Origin: Gluconobacter wancherniae NBRC 103581
GTDB lineage: Bacteria; Pseudomonadota; Alphaproteobacteria; Acetobacterales; Acetobacteraceae
Direction: 5' to 3'
Assembly: GCF_007988885.1 (NCBI RefSeq)
Contig: NZ_BJUZ01000001.1
Coordinates: forward strand, 372,001 to 436,000
DNA length: 64,000 nt
Below, one piece after another: positions 1-7,625 of this stretch (its first letter is position 1; every line of letters begins with the position of its first letter). A program made the position numbers and the translations under genes. The notes under the pieces are model-generated. The model was given only the letters and a program-made list of their open reading frames with translations, was not told the origin of the DNA and ran no database searches.

Positions 1-435
1 CCGGCAGGCTCGGGCCATTTTGTAAAAATGGTCCATAACGGGATTGAGTACGGCATGATGCAGGCCTTCGCTGAAGGCTTTGACATCATGAAGAGCAAGA
101 ACTCGCCTGTTCTGGCCGAGAAAGAGCGCTTTGATCTCAACATGGCCGATATCGCCGAAGTCTGGCGTCGCGGCAGTGTTGTGTCGTCCTGGCTGCTGGA
201 TCTGACAGCAGAGGCACTTGCGAAGTCCGGGGAACTCTCGGAATTCTCGGGTGAGGTGTCTGATTCCGGTGAAGGTCGCTGGACGATCGAGGCCGCGATT
301 GAGGAAGATGTGCCTGCTCCGGTTATGACGGCTGCGCTGTTTACGCGCTTCCGTTCACGTTCGGGCAATAATTTCGCCGAGAAAATCCTTTCGGCGCAGC
401 GTTTCGGCTTCGGCGGTCACGTCGAGAAAAAATAA
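1..435 (+). CDS. gnd: 6-phosphogluconate dehydrogenase, decarboxylating (3' part)
   Basis: Oxidises 6-phosphogluconate to ribulose 5-phosphate and CO2 with NAD(P)+ in the oxidative pentose-phosphate pathway. The reading frame is open to the left edge, so only the C-terminal ~144 residues are present. They begin with the family signature [19 protein letters not shown], which contains the catalytic Lys and the substrate-binding His-Asn. The rest is the helical C-terminal domain, ending near the short (~330 aa) GndA type rather than the long 470 aa type. It heads the pgl-rpiA-gntK operon, separated from the next gene by 79 bp. The true start lies outside the window. Confidence 0.95.
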   Translation, partial: PAGSGHFVKMVHNGIEYGMMQAFAEGFDIMKSKNSPVLAEKERFDLNMADIAEVWRRGSVVSSWLLDLTAEALAKSGELSEFSGEVSDSGEGRWTIEAAIEEDVPAPVMTAALFTRFRSRSGNNFAEKILSAQRFGFGGHVEKK

Positions 436-514
436 AAGACAGCCTGAGAGTGGTATTCGGGGGCATGACCAGTATGGTTGTGCCCCCTCCCGGAGCTGAC
501 CGACAAGGACAATT

Positions 515-1375
515 ATGTCTGTTGATCTCGACGCCATACACGCTGGCCTTCCTGCTGTGACCGATACTGTGCGCCTTGTCGTTTCCGATATGGATGGCAC
601 CATCCTGACGCCGCACAAGGAACTTGCTCCGTCAACGCTTCAGGCTGTGAAGGCCCTGCAGGAAGCAGGCATCACGCTTTGTCTTGCGAGTGCGCGTCCG
701 CCAGCCAGCATGCTTCCCTATGTTCGCAAGCTCGGGCTTGCCAGCCAGAATGCCGGTTTTAATGGCGGCATTATTTTTGCACCTGATGGCACGTTCAGCG
801 TCAACCGTGTTCTTCCCCGCGATGCAGTGAAAATCATGTGTGACATGCTGCATGTGCACAAGGTCGAAACATGGCTCCTGACCGGCGAGGAATGGCTTGT
901 TAAAGACGCGGCCACTCCTTTTGTCGAGCATGAGCGCAGGCATACGGGTCTTGTCCCACGTCAGGTAGACAATCTTTACGATCATTTCGAAGGTGTCGGA
1001 AAGGTCATGGGGATCAGCACGGACTATGACCTTGTTGAGCGTATGGAAACCGAAATCGGTGTCATGCTCAAGGGGGAGGCGAGTGTGCGTCGTTCAAACG
1101 AAAGCATGCTTGATATAACGCCGGTGCTTGCGAACAAAGGCGAAGCACTGAGGGCGCTGTCTGATCTTTATGGTGTGCGTCCTGAAGAGACGGCGTGCAT
1201 TGGGGATGCGCCAAACGATCTTTCCATGTTTGCAGTTTCGGGGCTGAGCATTGCGATGGGTCAGGCAACTGATGACATCAAGGCCAACGCACAGTTCGTG
1301 ACTGACACCAACGAGCGGAACGGTTGGGCTTCTGCCGTATCCCGCTTCATTCTGCCGAGGGCTCCCAAGAAATGA
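515..1375 (+). CDS. HAD-superfamily (Cof-type) phosphatase
   Basis: Predicted Mg-dependent phosphatase of the Cof/IIB HAD subfamily, 286 aa. Seen: motif I VSDMDGT (nucleophile D25 and D27), motif II SAR at about 60, and motif III/IV with GDAPNDLSMF near 228, which supplies the Mg-binding Asp pair. The cap domain lies between about 90 and 200. The start is preceded by AAGGAC at a 5 bp distance. Its stop overlaps the pgl start by 4 bp (ATGA), so it is translationally coupled inside a pentose-phosphate operon. This suggests a sugar-phosphate substrate such as a pathway intermediate or side product, but the substrate is inference. Confidence 0.85.
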   Translation: MSVDLDAIHAGLPAVTDTVRLVVSDMDGTILTPHKELAPSTLQAVKALQEAGITLCLASARPPASMLPYVRKLGLASQNAGFNGGIIFAPDGTFSVNRVLPRDAVKIMCDMLHVHKVETWLLTGEEWLVKDAATPFVEHERRHTGLVPRQVDNLYDHFEGVGKVMGISTDYDLVERMETEIGVMLKGEASVRRSNESMLDITPVLANKGEALRALSDLYGVRPEETACIGDAPNDLSMFAVSGLSIAMGQATDDIKANAQFVTDTNERNGWASAVSRFILPRAPKK

Positions 1376-2112
1376 CGACCGATATGAGACATGCCGTTGT
1401 GGAAACACTGCCTGATTCAGAGGCTGTGGCACTGCGGATGGCGGATCTCCTCATCAGGGGAGTTGAGGCCAAGACCGACGGCCCTTTCCGTGTCGCGTTG
1501 TCGGGGGGCTCGACGCCCAAAAGACTCTTTGAAATTCTCGCCAAGCCATCAGTTGCCAAGCTCCTGCCATGGGACCGGATTGAGATTTTCTACGGGGACG
1601 AACGCCACGTTCCTGAAACCCATGCCGATAGCAATCATGCCGTCAGTAACGCTGTGTTGATTTCGCAGGTGCCGATCCCGGCTGCGAATGTCCATCCGAT
1701 GCCGACGTCTGCGACGGTCGCTGAAGATGCCATCAGTTACCAGCGGACGCTTCAGCAGGCATATGGTGCGACCATTTTGGAGCCGGGCCGCCCGCTCTTT
1801 GATCTGGTGATGCTGGGTCTTGGTACAGATGGCCATACCGCGTCGCTTTTTCCGGGTGAACCAGTGCTTTCGGAAAAGGATGCGTGGGTTTCCACGGCTG
1901 CCCCGAAAACTGCACCTCATGAGCGCGTCACGCTGACATATCCTGCGATCCATTCAAGCGCGCTTGTGGTCTTTTTGGTGACGGGTGCGAGCAAGGTTGA
2001 GATGCTGCGTCGTCTGCGGGAAGGGGATCCTTCGATCCCATCTGGCAATGTGACGAGTGAAGGTCGCATCATTATTCTTGCCGATCGTGCCGCGACCGGA
2101 GATGTCGCATGA
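1372..2112 (+). CDS. pgl: 6-phosphogluconolactonase
   Basis: Hydrolyses 6-phosphoglucono-1,5-lactone to 6-phosphogluconate, feeding gnd. The 246 aa protein shows the family motifs ALSGGSTPKRLFE, the FYGDERHVP block and GLGTDGHTASLFPG, matching the DevB/SOL type. The start chosen is the ATG overlapping the upstream stop (ATGA), because the frame upstream of it runs through the HAD gene and adds unrelated residues. Its own stop overlaps the rpiA start in the same way. The coupling predicts equal expression of the oxidative-branch enzymes. Confidence 0.95.
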   Translation: MTTDMRHAVVETLPDSEAVALRMADLLIRGVEAKTDGPFRVALSGGSTPKRLFEILAKPSVAKLLPWDRIEIFYGDERHVPETHADSNHAVSNAVLISQVPIPAANVHPMPTSATVAEDAISYQRTLQQAYGATILEPGRPLFDLVMLGLGTDGHTASLFPGEPVLSEKDAWVSTAAPKTAPHERVTLTYPAIHSSALVVFLVTGASKVEMLRRLREGDPSIPSGNVTSEGRIIILADRAATGDVA

Positions 2113-2795
2113 GCATGGAAGCTTTCAAGAAAGCGGCGGCGCGTCGTGCAGCGGATATGGTCCAGTCTGGCATGGTTGTCGGGCTCGGGACGGGCAGCAC
2201 CGCAAAGTATATGATTGAACGTCTGGGTGAGCGTATCACCGAGGGACTGGAAATCATGGGCATCCCGACTTCCGAAGACAGTGCGGAGAAGGCCCAGAAA
2301 GCGGGTATTCCCTTGACGGATTTCGCCACGCACAGGCGTCTTGATATTGCCATTGATGGTGCAGACGAAGTCGAACGCGGAACACTCAACCTCATCAAGG
2401 GGCTGGGAGGTGCGTTGACGCGCGAAAAAATCGTGGCGCAGGCTGCGAAGCGCTTTGTGGTGATTGTTGATGCCAGCAAGCCCGTGGATCATCTGGGTGA
2501 GCGAGCGCCGGTGCCTGTAGAGGTGTTGTCGTTTGGTTGGGAATGCACGGCGGATCGTCTGGCTTCTTATGGGGCACGAGGTGTGAAACCTCGCACGGAC
2601 CGCGATGGTTCACTATTTGTCAGCGATAGTGGAAACATGATTCTGGACTGCCATTTTGGCCCAATCATGGATCCCGCCGCGCTTTCTGCGAAAATCGACG
2701 GTACGGCTGGTGTTGTAGCGCACGGCATATTTCTCAACATGGCGACCGAAGTTCTGGTTGCGACCGAACAGGAGATCGAGAGATGGGAACTTTAA
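2109..2795 (+). CDS. rpiA: ribose-5-phosphate isomerase A
   Basis: Interconverts ribulose 5-phosphate and ribose 5-phosphate. The 228 aa length is usual for RpiA. Seen: GLGTGSTA near residue 26, the phosphate-binding loop, DIAIDGADEVE near 80 with the catalytic-site acids, and KGLGGALTREK followed by VDASKPVDHLG. It overlaps pgl by 4 bp and gntK by 13 bp, so the operon is unusually compact. The ATG overlapping the pgl stop is the start. Confidence 0.96.
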   Translation: MSMEAFKKAAARRAADMVQSGMVVGLGTGSTAKYMIERLGERITEGLEIMGIPTSEDSAEKAQKAGIPLTDFATHRRLDIAIDGADEVERGTLNLIKGLGGALTREKIVAQAAKRFVVIVDASKPVDHLGERAPVPVEVLSFGWECTADRLASYGARGVKPRTDRDGSLFVSDSGNMILDCHFGPIMDPAALSAKIDGTAGVVAHGIFLNMATEVLVATEQEIERWEL

Positions 2796-3343
2796 ATCCC
2801 GCGCAGGCGGTGACAGAAGATACAGCGGATATCGGCGTCAAGCCGCATTATCTTGTGGTCATGGGTGTTTCAGGAACCGGGAAAACAACGGTCGCTACAG
2901 GTGTAGCGACGCGTCTGGGCTGGAATTTCCAGGAAGGGGATGCCCTTCACCCGCAGAGCAACGTTGATAAAATGAGTGCGGGCAAGCCTTTGACCGATGA
3001 AGATCGGGCACCTTGGCTGGAGCTGTGCCGGGACTGGCTCCGTGAGCAGGTCAAACTGGGGAAGGGCGCGGTTCTGACGTGTTCTGCGCTCAAGCGTATT
3101 TATCGTGATACGCTTTCCAAGGGGCTCCCGGTCGAGTTTGTACATCTTCAGATATCCCCTGATGTGCTGACTGAGCGCATGAATCAGCGTTCGGGCCATT
3201 TCATGCCTCCAAGCCTGTTGCCTAGCCAGCTTGCGACACTTGAGGAGCCGGGGGACGATGAGCCTGTCATCCGGGTTTCTGGTGAAGCGCCGCCGCCACT
3301 TATTCTTGAAAAGCTGCTCTCCCGCCTTCGGGATAGAAAATAA
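2783..3343 (+). CDS. gntK: gluconokinase
   Basis: Phosphorylates D-gluconate to 6-phosphogluconate, the entry point for cytoplasmic gluconate into the pentose-phosphate pathway. The 186 aa GntK/shikimate-kinase-like P-loop protein has Walker A GVSGTGKTT at residues 28-36, the family segment EGDALHPQSNVDKMSAGKPLTDEDRAPWL and CSALKRIYRDTL. It carries about 20 extra N-terminal residues compared with E. coli GntK because the start lies inside the end of rpiA. Co-transcription with gnd, pgl and rpiA fits a periplasmic-oxidation lifestyle in which gluconate is re-imported. Confidence 0.95.
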   Translation: MGTLNPAQAVTEDTADIGVKPHYLVVMGVSGTGKTTVATGVATRLGWNFQEGDALHPQSNVDKMSAGKPLTDEDRAPWLELCRDWLREQVKLGKGAVLTCSALKRIYRDTLSKGLPVEFVHLQISPDVLTERMNQRSGHFMPPSLLPSQLATLEEPGDDEPVIRVSGEAPPPLILEKLLSRLRDRK

Positions 3344-3344
3344 A

Positions 3345-3818
3345 ATGTCCGCCGTAATCCGGCTGCTCATTGATGGGGATGCATGCCCTGTCAAGGATGA
3401 AGCCTATCGTGTTGCTGGTCGCTACGGGTTGAAAACACTCGTTGTTGCCAACCGCTTCATGAATATTCCCCAGTCTCCGTTGATCGAACGTGTCATCGTG
3501 CCGGATGGTCCTGATGTTGCTGATGACTGGATCGTGGAGCAGGCTGGGCCTGCGGATATTGTCATTACGAGCGATATTCCTCTGGCCGTGCGAGCCCTCG
3601 ACAAAGGGGCGAGTGTATTGCGCCCTAATGGAGAGGAAATTGACGAACGTTCTGCCGGAATGGTGTCTGCCATGCGTGATCTGATGCAGGGTCTGCGCGA
3701 GACAGGGGCTGTTACGACGTACAACGCGGCGTTCGGAAAGTCCGATCGCAGCCGGTTTCTTTCCGCTCTCGATACGCTCATTGTGCGAATCCGCAGGAAA
3801 GCTGCCTTGCAACGATAG
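3345..3818 (+). CDS. YaiI/YqxD family protein (UPF0178, DUF188)
   Basis: Conserved protein of unknown biochemical role, 157 aa. Seen: N-terminal IDGDACPVKDEAYRVA, a PIN/NYN-like acidic start, and later DIVITSDIPLA and LRPNGEEIDERS, the hallmarks of the YaiI family. The ATG lies one base after the gntK stop; upstream in-frame codons would overlap gntK, so this start is preferred. It is probably the last gene of the operon, since an inverted repeat and a new LysR gene follow. Confidence 0.9.
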   Translation: MSAVIRLLIDGDACPVKDEAYRVAGRYGLKTLVVANRFMNIPQSPLIERVIVPDGPDVADDWIVEQAGPADIVITSDIPLAVRALDKGASVLRPNGEEIDERSAGMVSAMRDLMQGLRETGAVTTYNAAFGKSDRSRFLSALDTLIVRIRRKAALQR

Positions 3819-3882
3819 ATCCCCAGTTATTCGAGAAGCATCCACAGGGCCTTCCCCGGAGATGTTCCATGATTCTGGGGAT
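3819..3882. repeat. 8-bp inverted repeat around the YaiI/LysR gap
   Basis: ATCCCCAG at 3819-3826 and CTGGGGAT at 3875-3882 are perfect inverted copies separated by 48 bp. They fill the gap between the YaiI gene and the LysR start. This could be a long-loop stem or an operator for the regulator. There is no T-tract, so it is not a classical terminator. Confidence 0.3.
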
Positions 3883-3911
3883 AAGTTTTGCCGCCTCAGG
3901 AGATGTTCGGC

Positions 3912-4778
3912 ATGAATCCCCTCCGACTGGCCCAGCTTCAGATGTTTTGCGCTGTAGTCGAAGAAGGGTCTGTGGTTGCAGCCTCCCGCAGACTTAACTG
4001 CGTGGCTTCCAACGTGACAACGCGCCTTCGGGAGCTTGAACAGCTTTTGGGGCAGGAATTGTTTTTGCGTGACAAGGGGCGCCTCAGCCTCACGCCTGAG
4101 GGGAGACTGTTCTACCAGAAGGCGTCTCCGCTGGTGATCAGTGCACAGGGGCTGACGGATTTCTTCTCTGACGCTTCGCCAAAAGGTGTGCTGGTTGTAG
4201 CAGCGCTTGACGTGGCGCTTCAGGGGTATCTGGCCCGGCGCGTTCCATCCTTTATCGCGGCTTATCCGGGGGTGGAGCTAAAATTACTCCTCAGGCCTAC
4301 TTACACGGTTGAGCGGATGCTGACGGATGGCGAGATTGATCTAGGCCTTACGGACGGACCGATCAGCCATCCGATGATTGGAAGCCTGCCAGCGTTTCAG
4401 GAGCGTCTCGCGCTTGTCGTGCCCAAAGGGGTGACCGAGCGGGGACTGATTGGATTGCATGTATTCCTGTTCAATACGGATTGTTTTTACAGGCGGTATT
4501 TCGAGACATGGCTTGAGGGGCAGGGCCTGAGTGCCCCCCTGATTCATACTGTAGAGTCCTACGATGTCATTCTCGGATGTGTTCGCGCCGGGCTGGGAAT
4601 GTCGTGTTTTCCGCAAAGCATTGTTGAGGGTTTGTCTGCAGAACAACGACAGGGCGTTGAGGTGTTGTATCCCGAGGATCTACGGGGCAGCGAAGTCTGT
4701 TTTATTTGGCGCGAACCTGGGCTGAGTGATCTAGGGCGCCGGTTTGTTCAGCATATCGATGAAGATACAGGCTCATAA
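3912..4778 (+). CDS. LysR-family transcriptional regulator
   Basis: DNA-binding regulator, 288 aa. The N-terminal winged HTH (about 1-60: LRLAQLQMFCAVVEEGS, then AASRRLNCVASNVTTRLRELEQLLG) is followed by a periplasmic-binding-like effector domain (about 90-285). I chose the ATG at 3912 because AGGAG at 3898-3902 sits 9 bp upstream; an earlier ATG at 3903 would touch the ribosome site. It lies 146 bp upstream of, and on the same strand as, the aldehyde dehydrogenase, which is a plausible target. The effector is unknown. Confidence 0.9.
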   Translation: MNPLRLAQLQMFCAVVEEGSVVAASRRLNCVASNVTTRLRELEQLLGQELFLRDKGRLSLTPEGRLFYQKASPLVISAQGLTDFFSDASPKGVLVVAALDVALQGYLARRVPSFIAAYPGVELKLLLRPTYTVERMLTDGEIDLGLTDGPISHPMIGSLPAFQERLALVVPKGVTERGLIGLHVFLFNTDCFYRRYFETWLEGQGLSAPLIHTVESYDVILGCVRAGLGMSCFPQSIVEGLSAEQRQGVEVLYPEDLRGSEVCFIWREPGLSDLGRRFVQHIDEDTGS

Positions 4779-4841
4779 TAAGTGAGCTTTGGGCTTATTT
4801 ATCATTACTTTTCATTAGCCCATTAAAGGACCACCCTTCTG

Positions 4842-4854
4842 TTCATCAACTGAA
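4842..4854. promoter_or_regulatory. candidate LysR-type operator before aldA
   Basis: TTCATCAACTGAA is a TTCA-N5-TGAA dyad with the T-N11-A form typical of LysR-type sites. It lies about 70 bp upstream of the aldehyde dehydrogenase ATG. Short dyads occur by chance, so support is limited to shape and position. Confidence 0.3.
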
Positions 4855-4924
4855 CTGAATGGTCTTTCATGCGTCTGGAAAGCTTCAGTGCATGTGATGC
4901 CGGACAGTATGACAGGAGTTTTGC

Positions 4925-6367
4925 ATGACGACGAAGCATGATCTTTTTATCGATGGTCGCTGGGTCGCACCCGTGGGCAAGGAATGGATTGACGTCGAGA
5001 ATCCGGCCACTGGCGAGATTGTCGGTCAGGTGGCGAAAGGAGACAAGGAGGACGTCGATCGCGCCGTCGCTGCTGCTAAGGGGGCTTTTGCAGCGTGGAA
5101 GAACAGAACCGCGATTGAAAGAGCGGACTATGTTCATGCCCTGAAAGATTTGCTGAAGCGCGACAAGGAAAAGCTCGCGGCAATCATCACATCTGAAATG
5201 GGAAAGCCTCTCAAGGAGGCGCGGGTAGAGGTTGATTTTGCGATCGGGCTTCTGCGGTTTGCTGCGGAGAATACGCTGCGTCTTCAAGGGGAGATCATCC
5301 CTGGCAGCACCTCAGAAGAAAAAATCCTTATTGATCGTGTTCCTCATGGTGTTGTGGGAGCGATTGCTGCTTGGAATTTCCCGCTTGCGCTTTGTGCCCG
5401 GAAAATTGGTCCGGCTATTGCGGCGGGCAATACCATTGTGGTCAAGCCGCATGAGTTGACGCCTCTTGCTGCGATTCATCTCGCAAAGCTGGTGGAAGAA
5501 GCAAAAATTCCACGTGGCGTTGTGAATGTCGTGACGGGCGATGGAAAAGACGTTGGCGTACCGATTGTAGCGCACAAGGATATTCGCCTGATTACGATGA
5601 CCGGCTCTACGCCCGCAGGTAAAAAGATCATGGCGGCAGCAGCGGAAACGCTGAAGGAAGTCCGGCTGGAACTGGGCGGCAAGGCGCCGTTCATCGTCAT
5701 GGAGGATGCGGATATTGAAAAAGCAGCCGAGGCCGCTGTGGTGTCGCGCTTCATGAATACTGGACAGGTCTGCACCTGTAACGAGCGTACCTATATCCAT
5801 GAGGCTGTTTATGACGCCTTTGTCGCCAAGGTGCGCCAGAAGATTGAAGCCCTGAAGGTCGGCCTGCCTACGGATCCGCAAACCGATATGGGCCCCAAGG
5901 TCAGTCTACCTGAACTGGAGAAGGTTCATGAGATTGTCGAGCATGCGATCAAGCAGGGAGCGAAACTGGAACTCGGTGGCAAGCGTCTGACTGGTGGAGT
6001 GTATGACAAAGGCTATTATTATGCACCCACCCTACTGACGGAGGTTCAGCAGGATATGGACATTGCACATGATGAGGTCTTCGGGCCTGTCATGTCGCTG
6101 ATCAAGGTGCGGGATTTCGATCAGGCACTCGCCTGGGCAAATGACTGCCGATATGGCTTGTCCGCTTATCTGTTTACCCATGATCTGGGGCGCATCCTGC
6201 GCATGACCCGCGAGCTCGAATTTGGCGAGGTTTACGTCAATCGGGGCGGGGGTGAAGCGCCGCAGGGCTTCCATCACGGTTATGGTGAGAGTGGCCTTGG
6301 AGGCGAGGACGGACAGCATGGTCTGGAGGCCTATGTCCAGACAAAGACCATCTATCTGAACGCCTGA
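4925..6367 (+). CDS. aldA: NAD(P)-dependent aldehyde dehydrogenase, AldA-like
   Basis: Cytoplasmic ALDH-superfamily enzyme of 480 aa that oxidises an aldehyde to its carboxylate. The closest recognised match by eye is E. coli lactaldehyde dehydrogenase AldA: shared features are the GAIAAWNFPLALCARKIGPA block, ELGGKAPFIVMEDAD with the general-base Glu, and the active-site loop NTGQVCTCNERTYI with the catalytic Cys followed by a second Cys. The C-terminal segment GFHHGYGESGLGGEDGQHGL also resembles AldA. GGAG precedes the ATG. The substrate in this organism (lactaldehyde, glycolaldehyde or another) cannot be told from sequence. Confidence 0.88.
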   Translation: MTTKHDLFIDGRWVAPVGKEWIDVENPATGEIVGQVAKGDKEDVDRAVAAAKGAFAAWKNRTAIERADYVHALKDLLKRDKEKLAAIITSEMGKPLKEARVEVDFAIGLLRFAAENTLRLQGEIIPGSTSEEKILIDRVPHGVVGAIAAWNFPLALCARKIGPAIAAGNTIVVKPHELTPLAAIHLAKLVEEAKIPRGVVNVVTGDGKDVGVPIVAHKDIRLITMTGSTPAGKKIMAAAAETLKEVRLELGGKAPFIVMEDADIEKAAEAAVVSRFMNTGQVCTCNERTYIHEAVYDAFVAKVRQKIEALKVGLPTDPQTDMGPKVSLPELEKVHEIVEHAIKQGAKLELGGKRLTGGVYDKGYYYAPTLLTEVQQDMDIAHDEVFGPVMSLIKVRDFDQALAWANDCRYGLSAYLFTHDLGRILRMTRELEFGEVYVNRGGGEAPQGFHHGYGESGLGGEDGQHGLEAYVQTKTIYLNA

Positions 6368-6372
6368 TAACC

Positions 6373-6408
6373 GGGGCAGCCTCATTTCGATGGGGCTGCC
6401 CTTTTTTT
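6373..6408 (+). terminator. rho-independent terminator after aldA
   Basis: GGGCAGCC at 6374-6381 pairs with GGCTGCCC at 6394-6401, followed directly by seven T. It ends the LysR/ALDH transcript. Confidence 0.9.
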
Positions 6409-6430
6409 ATGAGGAACCAATCTTGGCATC

Positions 6431-6511
6431 ATGGACGAAGATGCCGGGGATTATGATGCTCTGCTGTTATCGGGCGGGGTCGGCTCTTTGGATCGGCTGA
6501 ATAGGTGTTAG
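6431..6511 (+). pseudogene. probable DJ-1/PfpI-family gene fragment
   Basis: A 26-codon frame reads MDEDAGDYDALLLSGGV and then GSLDRL, closely resembling the DxDDYDALxLPGGxxxPDxLR segment around the oxyanion loop of DJ-1/PfpI proteins. A stop follows at 6509-6511. Nothing else of the family is visible on either side. It looks like a deletion remnant left between two convergent genes, touching the stop of the phosphodiesterase gene. Confidence 0.4.
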
Positions 6512-7614
6512 TCGAGGCTGTCCACAGCCTTGCGGCCCAGAGCAGGGTCATCGGTGAAGAAGCCGTCCAGGCCGAGATCCAGATAGCGGCGGATCTCGGC
6601 GATCATGCCTGCGGGGTTGCGGGCAGTGGGGCCTGCGTCATTACGAAGTTGGGCGGGCAGGAAGCAGTTTTCGGGGCGTGCCGTGTAGGAATGCACAAGT
6701 AGTCCGGCCTTGTGAGCATCACTGACCAGTGTTGAGGGCTCAAGCCAGGCGCCTTTGGCATCACGCGGGATCAGGTCCGTGTTTGACGGGCCGATCACAT
6801 CTGCATAGCGACGAATTTCAGTGAGGCCATCCCGCGTCATCAGGTCGCCGAAAGTTGTCTTTTTTCCTGCGGCCAGAAGGTCGGGCGGAATCTGGTTACG
6901 CTCGCCCATCAGCAGCATCAGGCGTGCTTGCGGGTTGATATCCAGAATCTGTTTGCGGATGCGCCCCAGATTACCTGTCTCAAAAGACTGAACTTCTAGT
7001 GGTGCCTGGCGCGTGTATTCGTGGCTTGCGATGATCTTCAGGAACGTCGCTTCAGGGTCGTGGCCGAGGGCGTGAAAATGGGTGGAGTGCTTGAGTTCGG
7101 GCACCAGGCCGAAGGTTTTTCCACATGCCGCTGCTTCTGCCGCGACGATTTCGATGACTTCTTCGAAGGTCGGGATTGTGAAATGGTCGTCGTAGCGTGT
7201 GTTGTGTACGCGGATCGTGGAGAGACGTTCACGGGCGCGGAGGGTCTTGAGTTCGGCGAGCGTGAAATCCGTGGTGAACCAGCCGGTATCCTCCCGGCCA
7301 TCGATCATCTGGGTGCGGCGACGGGAAGCAAATTCGGGGTGGTCTGCAACGTCGGTGGTACCAGCGATGTTGCTTTCGTGACGGACCACGAGGACGCCGT
7401 CCTTGGTCATTACCAGGTCGGGCTCAATGAAGTCCGCGCCATCGGCCATGGCGCGGGCATAGGACGCGAGTGTGTGTTCGGGGCGGAGGGCCGAAGCCCC
7501 CCGATGTGCGAACACGAGCGCCTTTGGAGCAAGAGAAGGCGCAGCTTTCGCCCTCAGGTGCAGGGCTGGGAGGGCCAGCGAAAGCAGGCCCAGTGTCTTG
7601 CGACGTGAGAGCAT
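6508..7614 (-). CDS. glpQ: periplasmic glycerophosphodiester phosphodiesterase
   Basis: Cleaves glycerophosphodiesters (deacylated phospholipids) to glycerol 3-phosphate and an alcohol. The 368 aa protein starts with a twin-arginine-like signal (SRRKTLGLLSLALPAL, cleavage near 25). The GDPD motif HRGASALRPEHTLASY supplies the first catalytic His and the Glu pair continues with DFIEPDLVMTKDGVLVVRHE, which holds the second His; the C-terminus has LDGFFTDDPALG. The start at 7614 is preferred because AAGGAG precedes it. It begins 11 bp after the TonB receptor stop, so the two are co-transcribed under the Pho-box promoter. The symbol reflects the E. coli GlpQ-like periplasmic type. Confidence 0.88.
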   Translation of the reverse strand: MLSRRKTLGLLSLALPALHLRAKAAPSLAPKALVFAHRGASALRPEHTLASYARAMADGADFIEPDLVMTKDGVLVVRHESNIAGTTDVADHPEFASRRRTQMIDGREDTGWFTTDFTLAELKTLRARERLSTIRVHNTRYDDHFTIPTFEEVIEIVAAEAAACGKTFGLVPELKHSTHFHALGHDPEATFLKIIASHEYTRQAPLEVQSFETGNLGRIRKQILDINPQARLMLLMGERNQIPPDLLAAGKKTTFGDLMTRDGLTEIRRYADVIGPSNTDLIPRDAKGAWLEPSTLVSDAHKAGLLVHSYTARPENCFLPAQLRNDAGPTARNPAGMIAEIRRYLDLGLDGFFTDDPALGRKAVDSLD

Positions 7615-7625
7615 GAAAGTGCTCC

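Noticed and set aside
7021-7608. 195-codon plus-strand frame opposite the glycerophosphodiesterase
   Set aside because: Antisense to a gene with catalytic motifs intact; no domain of its own.
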